Notes under the pieces: model-generated
The model's input: only the letters and a program-made list of their open reading frames with translations
Databases searched by the model: none
Told to the model about the DNA's origin: nothing
Part shown: in pieces, positions 25,879 to 34,644 of the stretch
Numbering within the stretch: the stretch's first letter is position 1
Layout: each line of letters starts with the position of its first letter
Position numbers and translations under genes: made by a program
Origin: Ruminococcaceae bacterium AM07-15
GTDB taxonomy: Bacteria; Bacillota; Clostridia; Oscillospirales; Butyricicoccaceae
Assembly: GCA_003477405.1 (NCBI GenBank)
Contig: QUDE01000019.1
Coordinates: forward strand, 1-50,931
Direction of reading: 5' to 3'
Length of the DNA: 50,931 bases

Positions 25879-26238
25879 TTAAAACTGGAGTCCGCCCTCG
25901 CGGGCGCCCTCTGCGAGTTCTTTGACGCGGCCGTGGTAGAGGTAGCCGCCGCGGTCGAACACCACGACGCTGATCCCCTTGGCTTTAGCGCGCTCGGCCA
26001 CGATCTGGCCGACCTTTCTGGCCGCTTCCTTATTGCCGCCGTAAGAACCGAAGTCCTTTTCGGTGGAGGAGGCAGAAACAAGAGTGACACCGTTGGCATC
26101 ATCGATGACCTGTGCATAGATGTGGTTCGCGCTGCGGAACACATCCAGGCGGGGTCTCTCGGCGGTGCCGGAAATGTTGGCGCGCACTCTCTTGTGCCGC
26201 TTCAGGCGCTGAGCGTTCTTATCGATCTTCTTAACCAT
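25879..26238 (-). CDS. rplR: 50S ribosomal protein L18
   Basis: 5S rRNA-binding protein. The 119 residues show [32 protein letters not shown] and end [20 protein letters not shown], diagnostic of bacterial L18. Normal length and place between rplF and rpsE. Confidence 0.98.
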   Translation of the reverse strand: MVKKIDKNAQRLKRHKRVRANISGTAERPRLDVFRSANHIYAQVIDDANGVTLVSASSTEKDFGSYGGNKEAARKVGQIVAERAKAKGISVVVFDRGGYLYHGRVKELAEGAREGGLQF

Positions 26239-26253
26239 TGATGCGCACCCCCC

Positions 26254-26799
26254 TTATTTCTTCTTACCGCCGGCCTTGCCTTCCTTGCGGCGCACGACCT
26301 CGGTAGCATATTTGATGCCTTTGCCCTTATAGGGTTCAGGCGGTCTCTTTTCCCGCACTTCAGCGGCGAACTGGCCAACCATCTGCTTGTTGGGGCCAGA
26401 GATGATGATCTTGTTGGGGGCAGGTACATCGATGGTGATACCGGGGATCTCGTCCATGATCACCTGATGAGAATAACCCAGGTTCATCACCAGCTGCTTA
26501 CCCTGCTTGGCCACACGATAACCAACGCCGTTGACTTCCAGCTCCTTGCTGTAGCCCTTTTCCACACCTTCCACCATGTTGGCGATCAGGGTGCGGGTCA
26601 GGCCATGGAGCGACTTGTGCAGTTTAGCCTCGCTGGGGCGCTTGACAACCACATGGCCGTCTTCCACAGCGATGAGCATATCCTTGTGCATTTCCTGTGT
26701 CAGTTCCCCTTTGGGGCCCTTCACATGCACCACATTACCCTTGACATCCACGGTGACACCGGCGGGGATGCTAACGGGCAGTTTACCAATTCTGGACAT
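26254..26799 (-). CDS. rplF: 50S ribosomal protein L6
   Basis: Large-subunit protein near the factor-binding site. The 181 residues form two homologous domains; visible signatures are [15 protein letters not shown] and the C-terminal [20 protein letters not shown]. Normal length. Confidence 0.98.
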   Translation of the reverse strand: MSRIGKLPVSIPAGVTVDVKGNVVHVKGPKGELTQEMHKDMLIAVEDGHVVVKRPSEAKLHKSLHGLTRTLIANMVEGVEKGYSKELEVNGVGYRVAKQGKQLVMNLGYSHQVIMDEIPGITIDVPAPNKIIISGPNKQMVGQFAAEVREKRPPEPYKGKGIKYATEVVRRKEGKAGGKKK

Positions 26800-26815
26800 A
26801 TTCCGTTATCCTCCC

Positions 26816-27208
26816 TTACCAGACAAATGCCAGGACTTCGCCGCCGACATTCAGCTCGCGAGCTTTCTTGTCGGTCATGATGCCCTTGGATGTGGAAACG
26901 ATCGCAATACCCAGGCCCTTGAGCACGCGGGGCAGCTCGTCGGCGCCGGCATAGACGCGCAGGCCGGGCTTGGACACGCGGCGCAGGCCGCAGATCGCTT
27001 TTTCCTTGTTGCTTTTCAGCGTGATATGAATCATGCCCTGGGCGCCGTCATCCACCAGTTCGAAGGCCTTGATGTAGCCTTCGTCCAGCAGGATCTGGGC
27101 GATGGCCCGCTTCATGCCCGAGGTGGGCACATCCACAGTGCTGTGGCGGGCGGATGTGGCGTTGCGGATACGCGTCAGCATATCGGCAATAGGGTCTGTA
27201 ATAACCAT
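26816..27208 (-). CDS. rpsH: 30S ribosomal protein S8
   Basis: Primary 16S rRNA-binding protein and, in other bacteria, the translational regulator of the spc operon. The 130 residues begin [16 protein letters not shown] and contain [20 protein letters not shown]. It is separated from rpsN by a 107-bp spacer with hairpins, which is unusual in this compact locus. The start follows AAGGAGG. Confidence 0.98.
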   Translation of the reverse strand: MVITDPIADMLTRIRNATSARHSTVDVPTSGMKRAIAQILLDEGYIKAFELVDDGAQGMIHITLKSNKEKAICGLRRVSKPGLRVYAGADELPRVLKGLGIAIVSTSKGIMTDKKARELNVGGEVLAFVW

Positions 27209-27315
27209 TTATTATCCTCCTTGCAGAAGTTAGAGATTGGCTTGCCATCTCCACTTTTCTTTGGGCGGGGCCATAAGGCCCCTTTCACATACAAACGGGG
27301 GTTGCCCCTCGTTTT
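27209..27315 (-). other. Structured spacer between rpsN and rpsH
   Basis: Holds a perfect hairpin GGGGCC-TTAT-GGCCCC (27269-27284 region) and a second one, AACGAGGGG with CCCCCGTT, next to the rpsN stop. The TTAT loop in a CTTATGG context recurs in the rplW-rplB spacer. Confidence 0.5.
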
Positions 27316-27501
27316 TTACCAGCTGGCCTTGCGCACGCCAGGGATCTGGCCCTTGTAAGCCAGCTCACGGAAGCAGATACGGCAGATGCCGTAGTTGCGC
27401 AGATAGGCATGAGGGCGGCCGCAGATTTTGCATCTGTTGTAGTTTCTGGTGGAAAACTTGCTGCCGCGCTGCTGCTTCAAAACCATAGACTTTTTAGCCA
27501 T
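27316..27501 (-). CDS. rpsN: 30S ribosomal protein S14, zinc-binding type
   Basis: The 61-residue zinc form of S14, with [20 protein letters not shown] supplying the four cysteines, and the end [11 protein letters not shown]. The short zinc form is typical of Firmicutes; no second, zinc-free copy is in this window. Confidence 0.97.
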   Translation of the reverse strand: MAKKSMVLKQQRGSKFSTRNYNRCKICGRPHAYLRNYGICRICFRELAYKGQIPGVRKASW

Positions 27502-27518
27502 GCCAACAATCCTCCCTC

Positions 27519-28085
27519 TTATCTGGCGAAGGGAGCGCCAAGCAGTGTGAGCAGCTCTCTTGCCTCTTCATCGTTCTGTGCGGTTGTGGTGAACACGATG
27601 TCCATGCCGCGGATCTTGTCGATCTTGTCATACTCGATCTCCGGGAAGATCAGCTGCTCTTTCACGCCCACAGCATAGTTGCCATGGCCGTCGAAGCCGT
27701 TGGCATTGATGCCGCGGAAGTCGCGGACACGGGGCAGAGCCACATTGAAGAACCGATCCAGGAACTCCCACATACGGTCGCCACGCAGGGTGACCTTGGC
27801 GCCGATGGGCATACCTTCACGCAGTTTGAAGTTAGCCACAGACTTCTTAGCCTTGGTGACCAGGGCCTTCTGGCCGGTGATCTTAGCCAGATCGTTGCAC
27901 ACAGCGTCCAGAGCCTTGGAGTTGTCGCGGGCTTCGCCGCAGCCGACATTCACTGTGATCTTATCCAGCTTGGGGATCTGCATGGGGCTCTTGTAGGCGA
28001 ATTTCTTCATCAGGGCCGGAGCGATTTCGCTCTGGTACTTTGCCTTCAGCCGGGGCACATACTTTTCCTCAGCGATATTAGCCAT
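27519..28085 (-). CDS. rplE: 50S ribosomal protein L5
   Basis: 5S rRNA-binding protein that forms an inter-subunit bridge with S13. The 188 residues contain [35 protein letters not shown] and [17 protein letters not shown]. Slightly longer at the N-terminus than B. subtilis L5 (179), a common Clostridia form. Confidence 0.97.
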   Translation of the reverse strand: MANIAEEKYVPRLKAKYQSEIAPALMKKFAYKSPMQIPKLDKITVNVGCGEARDNSKALDAVCNDLAKITGQKALVTKAKKSVANFKLREGMPIGAKVTLRGDRMWEFLDRFFNVALPRVRDFRGINANGFDGHGNYAVGVKEQLIFPEIEYDKIDKIRGMDIVFTTTAQNDEEARELLTLLGAPFAR

Positions 28086-28103
28086 TGTCTCTTCCTCCTC
28101 CCG

Positions 28104-28421
28104 TTATATGGTCTCGCCGCATTTTGCGCAGACTCTGACCTTCTCGCCGGAGGCAAGAATCTGATGTTTGACTCTGGTGGGCTTATCGCACTTGGGGCAA
28201 ACGCGCATCACCTTGCAAGCGCGGATGGGGGTCTCCTGCTTCATGATGCCGGAGGGATCGCCCTGCTTGCGGGGTTTCACATGCTTTGTGGCGAAGTTGA
28301 CACCTTCCACCACCACTTTGCCAGCGGCGGGATGGGTGGAAAGGACCTTGCCCTTCTTGCCCTTATCTTTGCCGGAAAGCACTATGACGGTATCGCCCTT
28401 TTTCACATTGAGTGTATTCAT
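28104..28421 (-). CDS. rplX: 50S ribosomal protein L24
   Basis: Assembly initiator of the large subunit. The 105 residues carry the KOW motif ([20 protein letters not shown]) and a C-terminal zinc ribbon (CPKC...CAKC). Located between rplN and rplE. Confidence 0.97.
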   Translation of the reverse strand: MNTLNVKKGDTVIVLSGKDKGKKGKVLSTHPAAGKVVVEGVNFATKHVKPRKQGDPSGIMKQETPIRACKVMRVCPKCDKPTRVKHQILASGEKVRVCAKCGETI

Positions 28422-28431
28422 AGCGTCCTCC

Positions 28432-28800
28432 TTACAGTACTTCCGGAGCCAGGGAGAGGATCTTCATATAATCCTTCTCGCGCAGCTCTCTGGCCACGGG
28501 CCCGAAAATACGGGTTCCTCTGGGGTTTTTGTCTTCCTTGATGATTACAGCCGCATTCTCATCGAAGCGGATGTAAGAACCGTCCTGACGGCGCAGGCCC
28601 TTCTTGGTGCGCACGATGACAGCGCGAACCACATCGCCCTTCTTCACCATGCCGCCGGGAGCTGCCTTGCGGACGGAAGCGACGATCACGTCGCCGATGT
28701 TACCGTATCTGCGGGTAGAGCCGCCGAGAACACGGATGCATTTCAGTTCTTTCGCGCCGGTGTTATCCGCAACGCGCAGATAAGATTCCTGCTGTACCAC
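28432..28800 (-). CDS. rplN: 50S ribosomal protein L14
   Basis: Large-subunit interface protein. The 122 residues include [20 protein letters not shown] and the end [20 protein letters not shown]. The start codon is GTG, placed 6 bases after AAGGAGGG; no ATG alternative fits the family's N-terminus. Confidence 0.98.
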   Translation of the reverse strand: MVQQESYLRVADNTGAKELKCIRVLGGSTRRYGNIGDVIVASVRKAAPGGMVKKGDVVRAVIVRTKKGLRRQDGSYIRFDENAAVIIKEDKNPRGTRIFGPVARELREKDYMKILSLAPEVL

Positions 28801-28812
28801 GGCAAACCCTCC

Positions 28813-29070
28813 TTACTTCGCTTTCTCAATGATCTCAACAAGACGCCATCTCTTGTCCCGGGACAGGGGTCTTGTTTCCATGACCTTCACGCGGTCGCCC
28901 ACGCCAGCTTCGTTCTTCTCGTCATGGGCTTTCAGCTTATATGTTCTGTTGATGAACTTCTTATACAGCGGATGCTGCACTCTGTCTTCGATCGCAACAA
29001 CGATGGTCTTATCCATTTTATCGGAGACGACCTTGCCGACCCTCGTCTTGCGGAAAGCTCTCTCGCTCAC
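28813..29070 (-). CDS. rpsQ: 30S ribosomal protein S17
   Basis: Early-assembly small-subunit protein with an OB fold. The 85 residues include [20 protein letters not shown] and the end [20 protein letters not shown]. The start codon is GTG behind AGGAGGTAACGCAG. Confidence 0.97.
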   Translation of the reverse strand: MSERAFRKTRVGKVVSDKMDKTIVVAIEDRVQHPLYKKFINRTYKLKAHDEKNEAGVGDRVKVMETRPLSRDKRWRLVEIIEKAK

Positions 29071-29091
29071 CTGCGTTACCTCCTTTACCGC

Positions 29092-29295
29092 TTAGGACCG
29101 GGCCGCAAGCTCGCGCTCGCGGATGATGGTCTTGACTTTCGCGATATCTCTTTTGACTTCGGCGATCTTGTTGGGGTTATCCAACTGGTTGATAGCGTGC
29201 TGAAGTCTGAGATTAAAGAGATCTTTTTTCAGATCGCCGAGCTTTGCGTTGAGCTCTTCGGCCGACAGCTCACGGATCTCATTTGCCTTCATCAT
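29092..29295 (-). CDS. rpmC: 50S ribosomal protein L29
   Basis: A 67-residue helical hairpin protein at the exit tunnel that contacts trigger factor and [23 protein letters not shown] and the middle [16 protein letters not shown] match the family. Its start overlaps the rplP stop by four bases. Confidence 0.96.
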   Translation of the reverse strand: MMKANEIRELSAEELNAKLGDLKKDLFNLRLQHAINQLDNPNKIAEVKRDIAKVKTIIRERELAARS

Positions 29296-29729
29296 ACTTC
29301 ACCACCTGTTTTCTCATCAAAGTCCGCACGCTTCACAAACTTTGTCTTGACGGGCAGCTTGTAGCCAGCCAGGCGCATAGCCTCACGAGCCACTTCCTCG
29401 CTGACGCCGCCGATCTCGAACATCACTCTGCCGGGCTTGACCACGGCAACCCAGTATTCCGGGGAGCCCTTACCGGAACCCATTCGGGTCTCGGCGGGTT
29501 TCTCTGTCACAGGCTTGTCGGGGAAGATCTTGATCCACACCTGACCGCCTCTCTTGATATAACGGGTCATGGCAATACGAGCGGCCTCGATCTGGTTGCT
29601 GGTGATCCAGGCGGGCTCAGTCGCCATCAGGCCGAAATCGCCATTGGAGACAAAATTGCCTCTGGTGGCCTTGCCCTTCATACGGCCTCTGTGCACTCTG
29701 CGGTATTTTACTCTCTTAGGCAGAAGCAT
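29292..29729 (-). CDS. rplP: 50S ribosomal protein L16
   Basis: Large-subunit protein near the A site and L7/L12 stalk base. The 145 residues begin [20 protein letters not shown] and contain [20 protein letters not shown] and [15 protein letters not shown]. The ATG shares one base with the rpsC stop (TAATG). Confidence 0.98.
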   Translation of the reverse strand: MLLPKRVKYRRVHRGRMKGKATRGNFVSNGDFGLMATEPAWITSNQIEAARIAMTRYIKRGGQVWIKIFPDKPVTEKPAETRMGSGKGSPEYWVAVVKPGRVMFEIGGVSEEVAREAMRLAGYKLPVKTKFVKRADFDEKTGGEV

Positions 29730-30604
29730 TACTGGGCGCCTCCTTCCGTTTTGGGAGCTCTGGGGGCCGAAGCGCCGCCCTGACGGTTGTAGCCGCCCTG
29801 GCCGCGATTAGAGTTGTAACCGCCCTGACGGTTGTAGCCGCCCTGGCCGCGGTTGTTATAGCCCCGGTTGTTGTTGTAGTTGCGGCGATCACCGCCCCGG
29901 CGGTCGCCATCCCGGCGATCCCGACGGTCGCGGCGGTCACGACGGGGAGCTTCCACTTCGGTGGTCCGAGGACCGCCGGTGAGGATCTCGCCCTTGTACA
30001 GCCAAACCTTCACGCCGATGCGGCCGTAGGTGGTGTTGGCCTCTGCAAAGCCGTAGTCGATGTCGGCCCGCAGGGTCTGCAGGGGAATGGTGCCCTCGTG
30101 ATAGTGCTCGGTACGGGCGATTTCAGCGCCGCCCAGACGGCCGGACACGCACACCTTGATACCCTTGGCGCCCAGCTTCATGGCCCGGCCGATGGACTGC
30201 TTCATGGCCCGGCGGAAGGAGATGCGCTTCTCCAGCTGAGCGGCGATGTTCTCGGCCACCAGCTGAGCGTTCAGATCGGGGCTTCTCACTTCCACGATGC
30301 TGATGTTGACGCTCTTGCCGATCATCTTCTCCAGCTCGACGCGGAGCTTTTCGATCTCAGCGCCGCCCTTGCCCACGATGATGCCGGGACGGGCGCAATG
30401 GATGATGATCTTCACATTCTTGCTGTTGCGCTCGATCTCGATCTGAGGAACACCGGCAGCATACAGCTTCTTCTTCAGGAACTTTCTGATGTTATAGTCT
30501 TCTACCAACAGGTCGCCGAAGGCGTTGTCTTTGGCATACCAGCGGGAGTCCCAACCCTTGATGACACCCACGCGAAGACCGTGGGGATTGACTTTCTGGC
30601 CCAT
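29729..30604 (-). CDS. rpsC: 30S ribosomal protein S3 with an unusual RG/YGG-rich C-terminal tail
   Basis: S3 lines the mRNA entry tunnel. Residues 1 to about 212 are a normal S3: [19 protein letters not shown], the KH-type segment [20 protein letters not shown] and [15 protein letters not shown]. The protein then continues about 70-75 residues beyond the usual end (218 in B. subtilis). The tail is an Arg/Asp repeat of RDR units, then Gly/Tyr/Asn/Arg-rich segments with [10 protein letters not shown] occurring twice. Such low-complexity RG-type tails bind RNA in helicases and cold-shock proteins; here that role is inferred. Long basic S3 tails occur in some Clostridia, so this may be a lineage trait. 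Confidence 0.96.
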   Translation of the reverse strand: MGQKVNPHGLRVGVIKGWDSRWYAKDNAFGDLLVEDYNIRKFLKKKLYAAGVPQIEIERNSKNVKIIIHCARPGIIVGKGGAEIEKLRVELEKMIGKSVNISIVEVRSPDLNAQLVAENIAAQLEKRISFRRAMKQSIGRAMKLGAKGIKVCVSGRLGGAEIARTEHYHEGTIPLQTLRADIDYGFAEANTTYGRIGVKVWLYKGEILTGGPRTTEVEAPRRDRRDRRDRRDGDRRGGDRRNYNNNRGYNNRGQGGYNRQGGYNSNRGQGGYNRQGGASAPRAPKTEGGAQ

Positions 30605-30620
30605 AACTAACCTCCTGACC

Positions 30621-30956
30621 TTATTCTTTTTCTTTCAGGACGATCGTGATGTGCGATGTCCTTTTGAGGATGCGGAACGCTCTGCCCTGAGCGCGGGGAC
30701 GAACCCGCTTCATCACGGGGCCGGGGCAAACGAAGACCTGATCCACATACAGCAGATCGGTGTTCATGTTGTGGTTGTTTTCAGCGTTGGCTGCTGCACT
30801 CCGGAGCAGCTTCAGCATGGGTTCGCAGGCTGCCTTGGGAGTGTTCATCAAAATGGCAGCGGCAACCCCGACATCCTTACCGCGGATCAGGTCGCAAACG
30901 ATCTTGACCTTCCGGGGAGAGATGCGGACGTGCTTCAAATAAGCTCTTGCTTCCAT
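30621..30956 (-). CDS. rplV: 50S ribosomal protein L22
   Basis: Large-subunit protein whose long loop lines the exit tunnel and affects macrolide response. The 111 residues contain [20 protein letters not shown] and the end [20 protein letters not shown]. Normal length and position between rpsS and rpsC. Confidence 0.98.
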   Translation of the reverse strand: MEARAYLKHVRISPRKVKIVCDLIRGKDVGVAAAILMNTPKAACEPMLKLLRSAAANAENNHNMNTDLLYVDQVFVCPGPVMKRVRPRAQGRAFRILKRTSHITIVLKEKE

Positions 30957-30975
30957 CTGTCTTTCCTCCTAAGGC

Positions 30976-31257
30976 TTATTTGCCGTTGTTGGATGTTTTG
31001 CTGCCCGCGTGGCCCCGATAGGTCCGGGTGGGAGCAAACTCGCCCAACTTGTGGCCGACCATGTCTTCTGTGATATACACAGGCACATGCTTTCTGCCGT
31101 CATGGACAGCAATGGTGTGCCCGACGAACTGGGGGAAGATGGTGGAGGCTCTGGACCAGGTCTTGAGCACTCTCTTCTCGCCAGTCTTATTCATTTCGTT
31201 GACCCTTTTGATCAGCTCGGGAGCCACAAAGGGGCCCTTCTTAACGCTTCTGCCCAT
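30976..31257 (-). CDS. rpsS: 30S ribosomal protein S19
   Basis: Head protein of the small subunit, partner of S13. The 93 residues begin [11 protein letters not shown] and contain [20 protein letters not shown] and [16 protein letters not shown]. Confidence 0.98.
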   Translation of the reverse strand: MGRSVKKGPFVAPELIKRVNEMNKTGEKRVLKTWSRASTIFPQFVGHTIAVHDGRKHVPVYITEDMVGHKLGEFAPTRTYRGHAGSKTSNNGK

Positions 31258-31275
31258 AAGTTGTGTCTCCTTTCT

Positions 31276-32109
31276 TTATTTGCCGTTGCGGCGTCTGACG
31301 ATCTGCTTGTCAGTACGGTTCTTGGTCTTACGGGTCTTGTAACCCATAGTGGGCTTGCCCCAGGGAGTAACCGGGCTGGGACGACCGATGGGGCTCTTGC
31401 CTTCGCCGCCGCCGTGGGGGTGGTCGCAGGGGTTCATGACCGAACCGCGCACGGTGGGACGGAAGCCCTTGTGGCGGGTACGGCCAGCCTTACCGATCTG
31501 AACATTTTCATAATCGATGTTGCCAACCTGGCCGATGGTGGCCTTGCAGTTCATGCGGATGTACCGCACTTCGCCGGAAGGCAGACGAACCTGAGCGGCT
31601 TCGCCCTCTTTGGCCATCAGCTGAGCAGCGCCGCCAGCGGAGCGCACCAGCTGGGCGCCGCGGCCGGGATACAGCTCGATGTTGTGGATGATGGTACCCA
31701 GGGGGATGTTGGCGATGGGCAGGCAGTTGCCCGGCTTGATATCGGCGTTAGCGGAGGAATAGACCACGTCGCCCACCTTCAGGCCGTTGGGAGCGATGAT
31801 GTAGCGGCGCTCTTTGTCCTCATATTCCACGAGGGCGATGTTGGCGCTGCGGTTGGGATCGTATTCCAGAGTCAGGACGGTGGCAGCCATGTCCATCTTG
31901 TCCCGCTTGAAGTCGATGATTCTGTATTTTTTCTTGTTGCCGCCACCGCGGTGACGAACAGTGATTCTGCCATAGCTGTTACGGCCGGAATTCTTCTTCA
32001 GAGTCTCCAGGAGGCTCTTTTCCGGCTTAACCTTGCTCAGGCCCGAGTAGTCGATCACCGTCATGTTTCTTCTGGACGGAGTCGTCGGGTTGAAGGTCTT
32101 GATAGCCAC
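31276..32109 (-). CDS. rplB: 50S ribosomal protein L2
   Basis: Core large-subunit protein needed for peptidyl transfer and subunit association. The 277 residues include [20 protein letters not shown], the RNA-binding centre, and [20 protein letters not shown] with the conserved functional histidine. Normal length. The start comes after a long spacer from rplW. Confidence 0.98.
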   Translation of the reverse strand: MAIKTFNPTTPSRRNMTVIDYSGLSKVKPEKSLLETLKKNSGRNSYGRITVRHRGGGNKKKYRIIDFKRDKMDMAATVLTLEYDPNRSANIALVEYEDKERRYIIAPNGLKVGDVVYSSANADIKPGNCLPIANIPLGTIIHNIELYPGRGAQLVRSAGGAAQLMAKEGEAAQVRLPSGEVRYIRMNCKATIGQVGNIDYENVQIGKAGRTRHKGFRPTVRGSVMNPCDHPHGGGEGKSPIGRPSPVTPWGKPTMGYKTRKTKNRTDKQIVRRRNGK

Positions 32110-32198
32110 TGTGTTTCACTCCTTATTGTCTTTTTGTTTTGCGCCGCCATAAGCGGCATACATTCAGAGGGGGAACGATGCCCCAGGCTGTTCTTTAT
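32110..32198 (-). other. Structured spacer between rplW and rplB
   Basis: An 89-bp gap with hairpin GCCGC-TTAT-GGCGGC (around 32148-32163), sharing the CTTATGG loop context with the rpsN-rpsH spacer, and an AAGGAG ribosome binding site for rplB. Confidence 0.5.
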
Positions 32199-32492
32199 TT
32201 AGAACATGCCCTCGAAGATCTCAATGCCCTTGGAATCTTCGGTCAGACGCACAATGGCCTTCTTCTTTTTCGCAGTGTAGCCGGTGTGGACGCCCACTCT
32301 CTTTTCCTTGCCCCGAACATTGATGGTGTTGACGCTCAGGACCTTTACCTTGAAGATCTCCTCGATCGCCTTGCGGATCTCCACCTTGTTGGAATCGGTG
32401 GCCACCTCAAAGACATACTTCTTGTCGGCGATGCCAGCCATGCTCTTTTCGGTGATGACCGGGCGGAGGATCACATCGTATGCAGTTTTCAT
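32199..32492 (-). CDS. rplW: 50S ribosomal protein L23
   Basis: Exit-tunnel protein that docks trigger factor and SRP. The 97 residues contain [20 protein letters not shown] and [16 protein letters not shown] [20 protein letters not shown]. Its ATG shares a base with the rplD stop (TAATG). Confidence 0.97.
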   Translation of the reverse strand: MKTAYDVILRPVITEKSMAGIADKKYVFEVATDSNKVEIRKAIEEIFKVKVLSVNTINVRGKEKRVGVHTGYTAKKKKAIVRLTEDSKGIEIFEGMF

Positions 32493-33115
32493 TATGCGTA
32501 TACCTCCTCGATCTTGGCCACCGCGGCTTTGTCGACGATGAACTTGTCGGCCCGCAGGATGTCATAGACGCTGATGATGCTGGAGATGGTGGTACGCACG
32601 CCGGGGATATTCCGGGCGGAGAGCACCACATTCCGGCGCACTTCAGGAGTGACCACCAGGGACTTGCCGGTGGCGCCCACATCGCTGAGGAACTTGACGA
32701 AGTTCTTGGTCTTCACTTCGCTCAGATCCAGGTTCTCGATGACCATGATGTTGCCGGCGGCCGCCTTGGCGCTCAGGGCGCTCTTGATGGCCAGCTGGCG
32801 GGACTTCTTATTCATATGATAGCCGTAATCCCGGGGCTTGGGGCCCAGGGCGATACCGCCGTGGATCCACTGAGGAGCGCGGGTGGAACCCTGACGGGCC
32901 CGACCGGTGCCCTTCTGGCGCCAGGGCTTGCGGCCGCCGCCGCGAACTTCGGCCCGGGTCAGGGTGCTCTGAGTGCCCTGCCGCTGGTTGGCCAGGTAGT
33001 TCTTCACGGCCTCGTGCATGACGGCGGTGTTGGGCTCGATGCCGAACACAGCGTCGTTGAGCTCGATCTCGCCCACGACCTTGCCGCTCATATCGTAAAC
33101 ATTTGTTTTAGCCAT
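32492..33115 (-). CDS. rplD: 50S ribosomal protein L4
   Basis: Tunnel-wall protein and, in several bacteria, the autogenous repressor of the S10 operon. The 207 residues contain [39 protein letters not shown] and [15 protein letters not shown] [17 protein letters not shown]. Normal length, between rplC and rplW. Confidence 0.98.
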   Translation of the reverse strand: MAKTNVYDMSGKVVGEIELNDAVFGIEPNTAVMHEAVKNYLANQRQGTQSTLTRAEVRGGGRKPWRQKGTGRARQGSTRAPQWIHGGIALGPKPRDYGYHMNKKSRQLAIKSALSAKAAAGNIMVIENLDLSEVKTKNFVKFLSDVGATGKSLVVTPEVRRNVVLSARNIPGVRTTISSIISVYDILRADKFIVDKAAVAKIEEVYA

Positions 33116-33139
33116 TGTCTCTTCCTCCTTCCCTCGACC

Positions 33140-33772
33140 TTACGCCTTGACGGTGTTCTTGATGAACACGATGCCGCCCTTGGGGCCGGGGACTGCGCCG
33201 CGGATGGCGATGAGGTTCAGTTCCTTGTCCACCTTGGCGATGTCCAGGTTCTGGATGGTGACCTGCTCGCAGCCCAGGTGACCGGCCATCTTCTTGCCGG
33301 GGAAGACCCGGGAAGGATCGGTGTTGGCGCCCATGGAGCCGACGGAGCGGTGCACAGGGCCCACGCCGTGGGTGTGCTCCTGGGAATGGGCGTTCCAGCG
33401 CTTGATGATGCCGGCGTAGCCCTTACCTTTGCTGATGCCAGTGACATCCACCTTGTCGCCTTCGGCGAACACATCGGCGTAAACGATATCGCCCACATTG
33501 TAAGAAGAGATATCGTCCAGACGGAACTCTTTCAGGTATTTCTTCATGCTGACACCGGCCTTTTTCAGGTGACCGGCTTCAGCCTTGGTCAGCTTCTTCT
33601 CCTGGACATCGGAAAAGCCCAGCTGGATGGAATCGAAGCCTTCTTTGTCCACAGTCTTTTTCTGCACAACGGTGCAGGGGCCGGCTTCGATGACAGTGAC
33701 AGGGATGACCTTGCCGGTTTCATCGAAGATCTGCGTCATGCCGACCTTCTTGCCAATGATGGCTTTCTGCAT
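33140..33772 (-). CDS. rplC: 50S ribosomal protein L3
   Basis: Early-assembly large-subunit protein near the peptidyl transferase centre. The 210 residues begin [20 protein letters not shown] and contain [12 protein letters not shown] and [20 protein letters not shown]. The start follows AAGGAGGAAATACA, after a long hairpin-bearing spacer from rpsJ. Confidence 0.98.
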   Translation of the reverse strand: MQKAIIGKKVGMTQIFDETGKVIPVTVIEAGPCTVVQKKTVDKEGFDSIQLGFSDVQEKKLTKAEAGHLKKAGVSMKKYLKEFRLDDISSYNVGDIVYADVFAEGDKVDVTGISKGKGYAGIIKRWNAHSQEHTHGVGPVHRSVGSMGANTDPSRVFPGKKMAGHLGCEQVTIQNLDIAKVDKELNLIAIRGAVPGPKGGIVFIKNTVKA

Positions 33773-33885
33773 TGTATTTCCTCCTTACAGGTTATTGGTT
33801 AAGGGGGTCCTGCCCTTAACTTGACCCTCCCGCCGGAAAGCGGGCATTTCGGGTACTGCGCGTTTTCTTCCTCGCTCTTTTTGGT
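33773..33885 (-). other. Structured spacer between rpsJ and rplC
   Basis: A 113-bp gap with two hairpins: GTTAAGGG with CCCTTAAC (about 33803-33826) and CCCGC with GCGGG (about 33831-33846). The first ends about 30 bp before the rplC start. A run of T is not present, so readthrough or processing rather than termination is likely. Confidence 0.5.
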
Positions 33886-34197
33886 TTAGAGCTTGATTTC
33901 TATCTCGACGCCAGCGGGCAGATCCAGGTTGGTCAGAGCCTCCATGGTCTTCTGCGAGGGCTTCAGGATATCGATAAGGCGCTTGTGGGTGCGGCGCTCG
34001 AACTGCTCACGGCTGTCCTTATATTTATGGACGGCCCGCAGGATGGTCACGATCTCTTTCTCGGTAGGCAGGGGGATGGGGCCGGAGACTTCCACGCCGG
34101 TGCGCTTGGCTGTCTCAACGATCTTCTCCGCCGCCTGATCGATCACCTGATGATCGTAGGCCTTCAAGCGAATTCTGATTTTCTCTGTGTTTGCCAC
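33886..34197 (-). CDS. rpsJ: 30S ribosomal protein S10
   Basis: Head protein of the small subunit, also NusE of antitermination complexes. The 103 residues contain [31 protein letters not shown] and the end [20 protein letters not shown]. It is the first gene of the locus, behind AAGGAGG and a long leader. Confidence 0.98.
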   Translation of the reverse strand: MANTEKIRIRLKAYDHQVIDQAAEKIVETAKRTGVEVSGPIPLPTEKEIVTILRAVHKYKDSREQFERRTHKRLIDILKPSQKTMEALTNLDLPAGVEIEIKL

Positions 34198-34531
34198 TGT
34201 GTGTTCCTCCTTGACTTGCGAACGTAATCAAATTTTGTTGACCGCGTTCGGCGGGAAATTTCGCAACGCTTCCGTGTGTATCTCGCTTTGGGCATGAAAG
34301 AAGCCGGCTGCATAGACGCAATCTTCCGGCATTTTATGCACCCGTTGGTTTCCCGAAAGGGCTTTCCTGCACGATGCAGGCAGTTCCCATCCGCGGATAC
34401 TCGCGTGCTGTTTGTTTCCCAGCCGCCCGATTGTCGGACATACTCCACCAAAGTTACCCGCCAAAGGCGGCAATCTCCAGCTTCATCGCATTATATATGT
34501 TCACGCCAGGACAGTATTCTCTTCCAGGCGC
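34198..34531 (-). promoter_or_regulatory. Long 5' leader of the S10-spc-alpha locus
   Basis: About 330 nt lie between the predicted transcription start (near 34531) and rpsJ. The leader contains small hairpins such as CCTGCA-CGA-TGCAGG (about 34371-34385), CCGCC-AAA-GGCGG (34459-34471) and a CCGG-based pairing near 34310-34340. In E. coli and Bacillales, L4 represses this operon through leader structures; I cannot match this one to a known model. Confidence 0.5.
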
Positions 34532-34537
34532 TTAACT

Positions 34538-34566
34538 AGAATACATCATTTTCAGCTTTGTGTCAA
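34538..34566 (-). promoter_or_regulatory. Main promoter of the S10-spc-alpha locus
   Basis: Minus strand TTGACA (complement of 34561-34566) and TATTCT (34538-34543) with a 17-bp spacer; AT-rich sequence lies upstream (34567-34600), like an UP element. Confidence 0.8.
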
Positions 34567-34605
34567 TAGATTGTACAAAAATTTTTTCAAAATTTCTGGC
34601 ACATT

Positions 34606-34638
34606 GCCCTTTTCCCGGGCAATGCCCGGGAAAAGGGC
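34606..34638 (-). terminator. Hairpin after the phosphodiester glycosidase gene
   Basis: A perfect 15-bp stem (34606-34620 with 34624-34638, GCCCTTTTCCCGGGC) with loop AAT, a few bases past the stop codon. The following minus-strand sequence is AT-rich but lacks a clean T-run. Confidence 0.65.
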
Positions 34639-34644
34639 CGGTTT

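Noticed and set aside
29740..29960. Short direct repeats that could suggest a CRISPR-like or minisatellite array
   Set aside because: They are codon-level repeats encoding the [13 protein letters not shown] tail of S3, in frame, without regular spacers.
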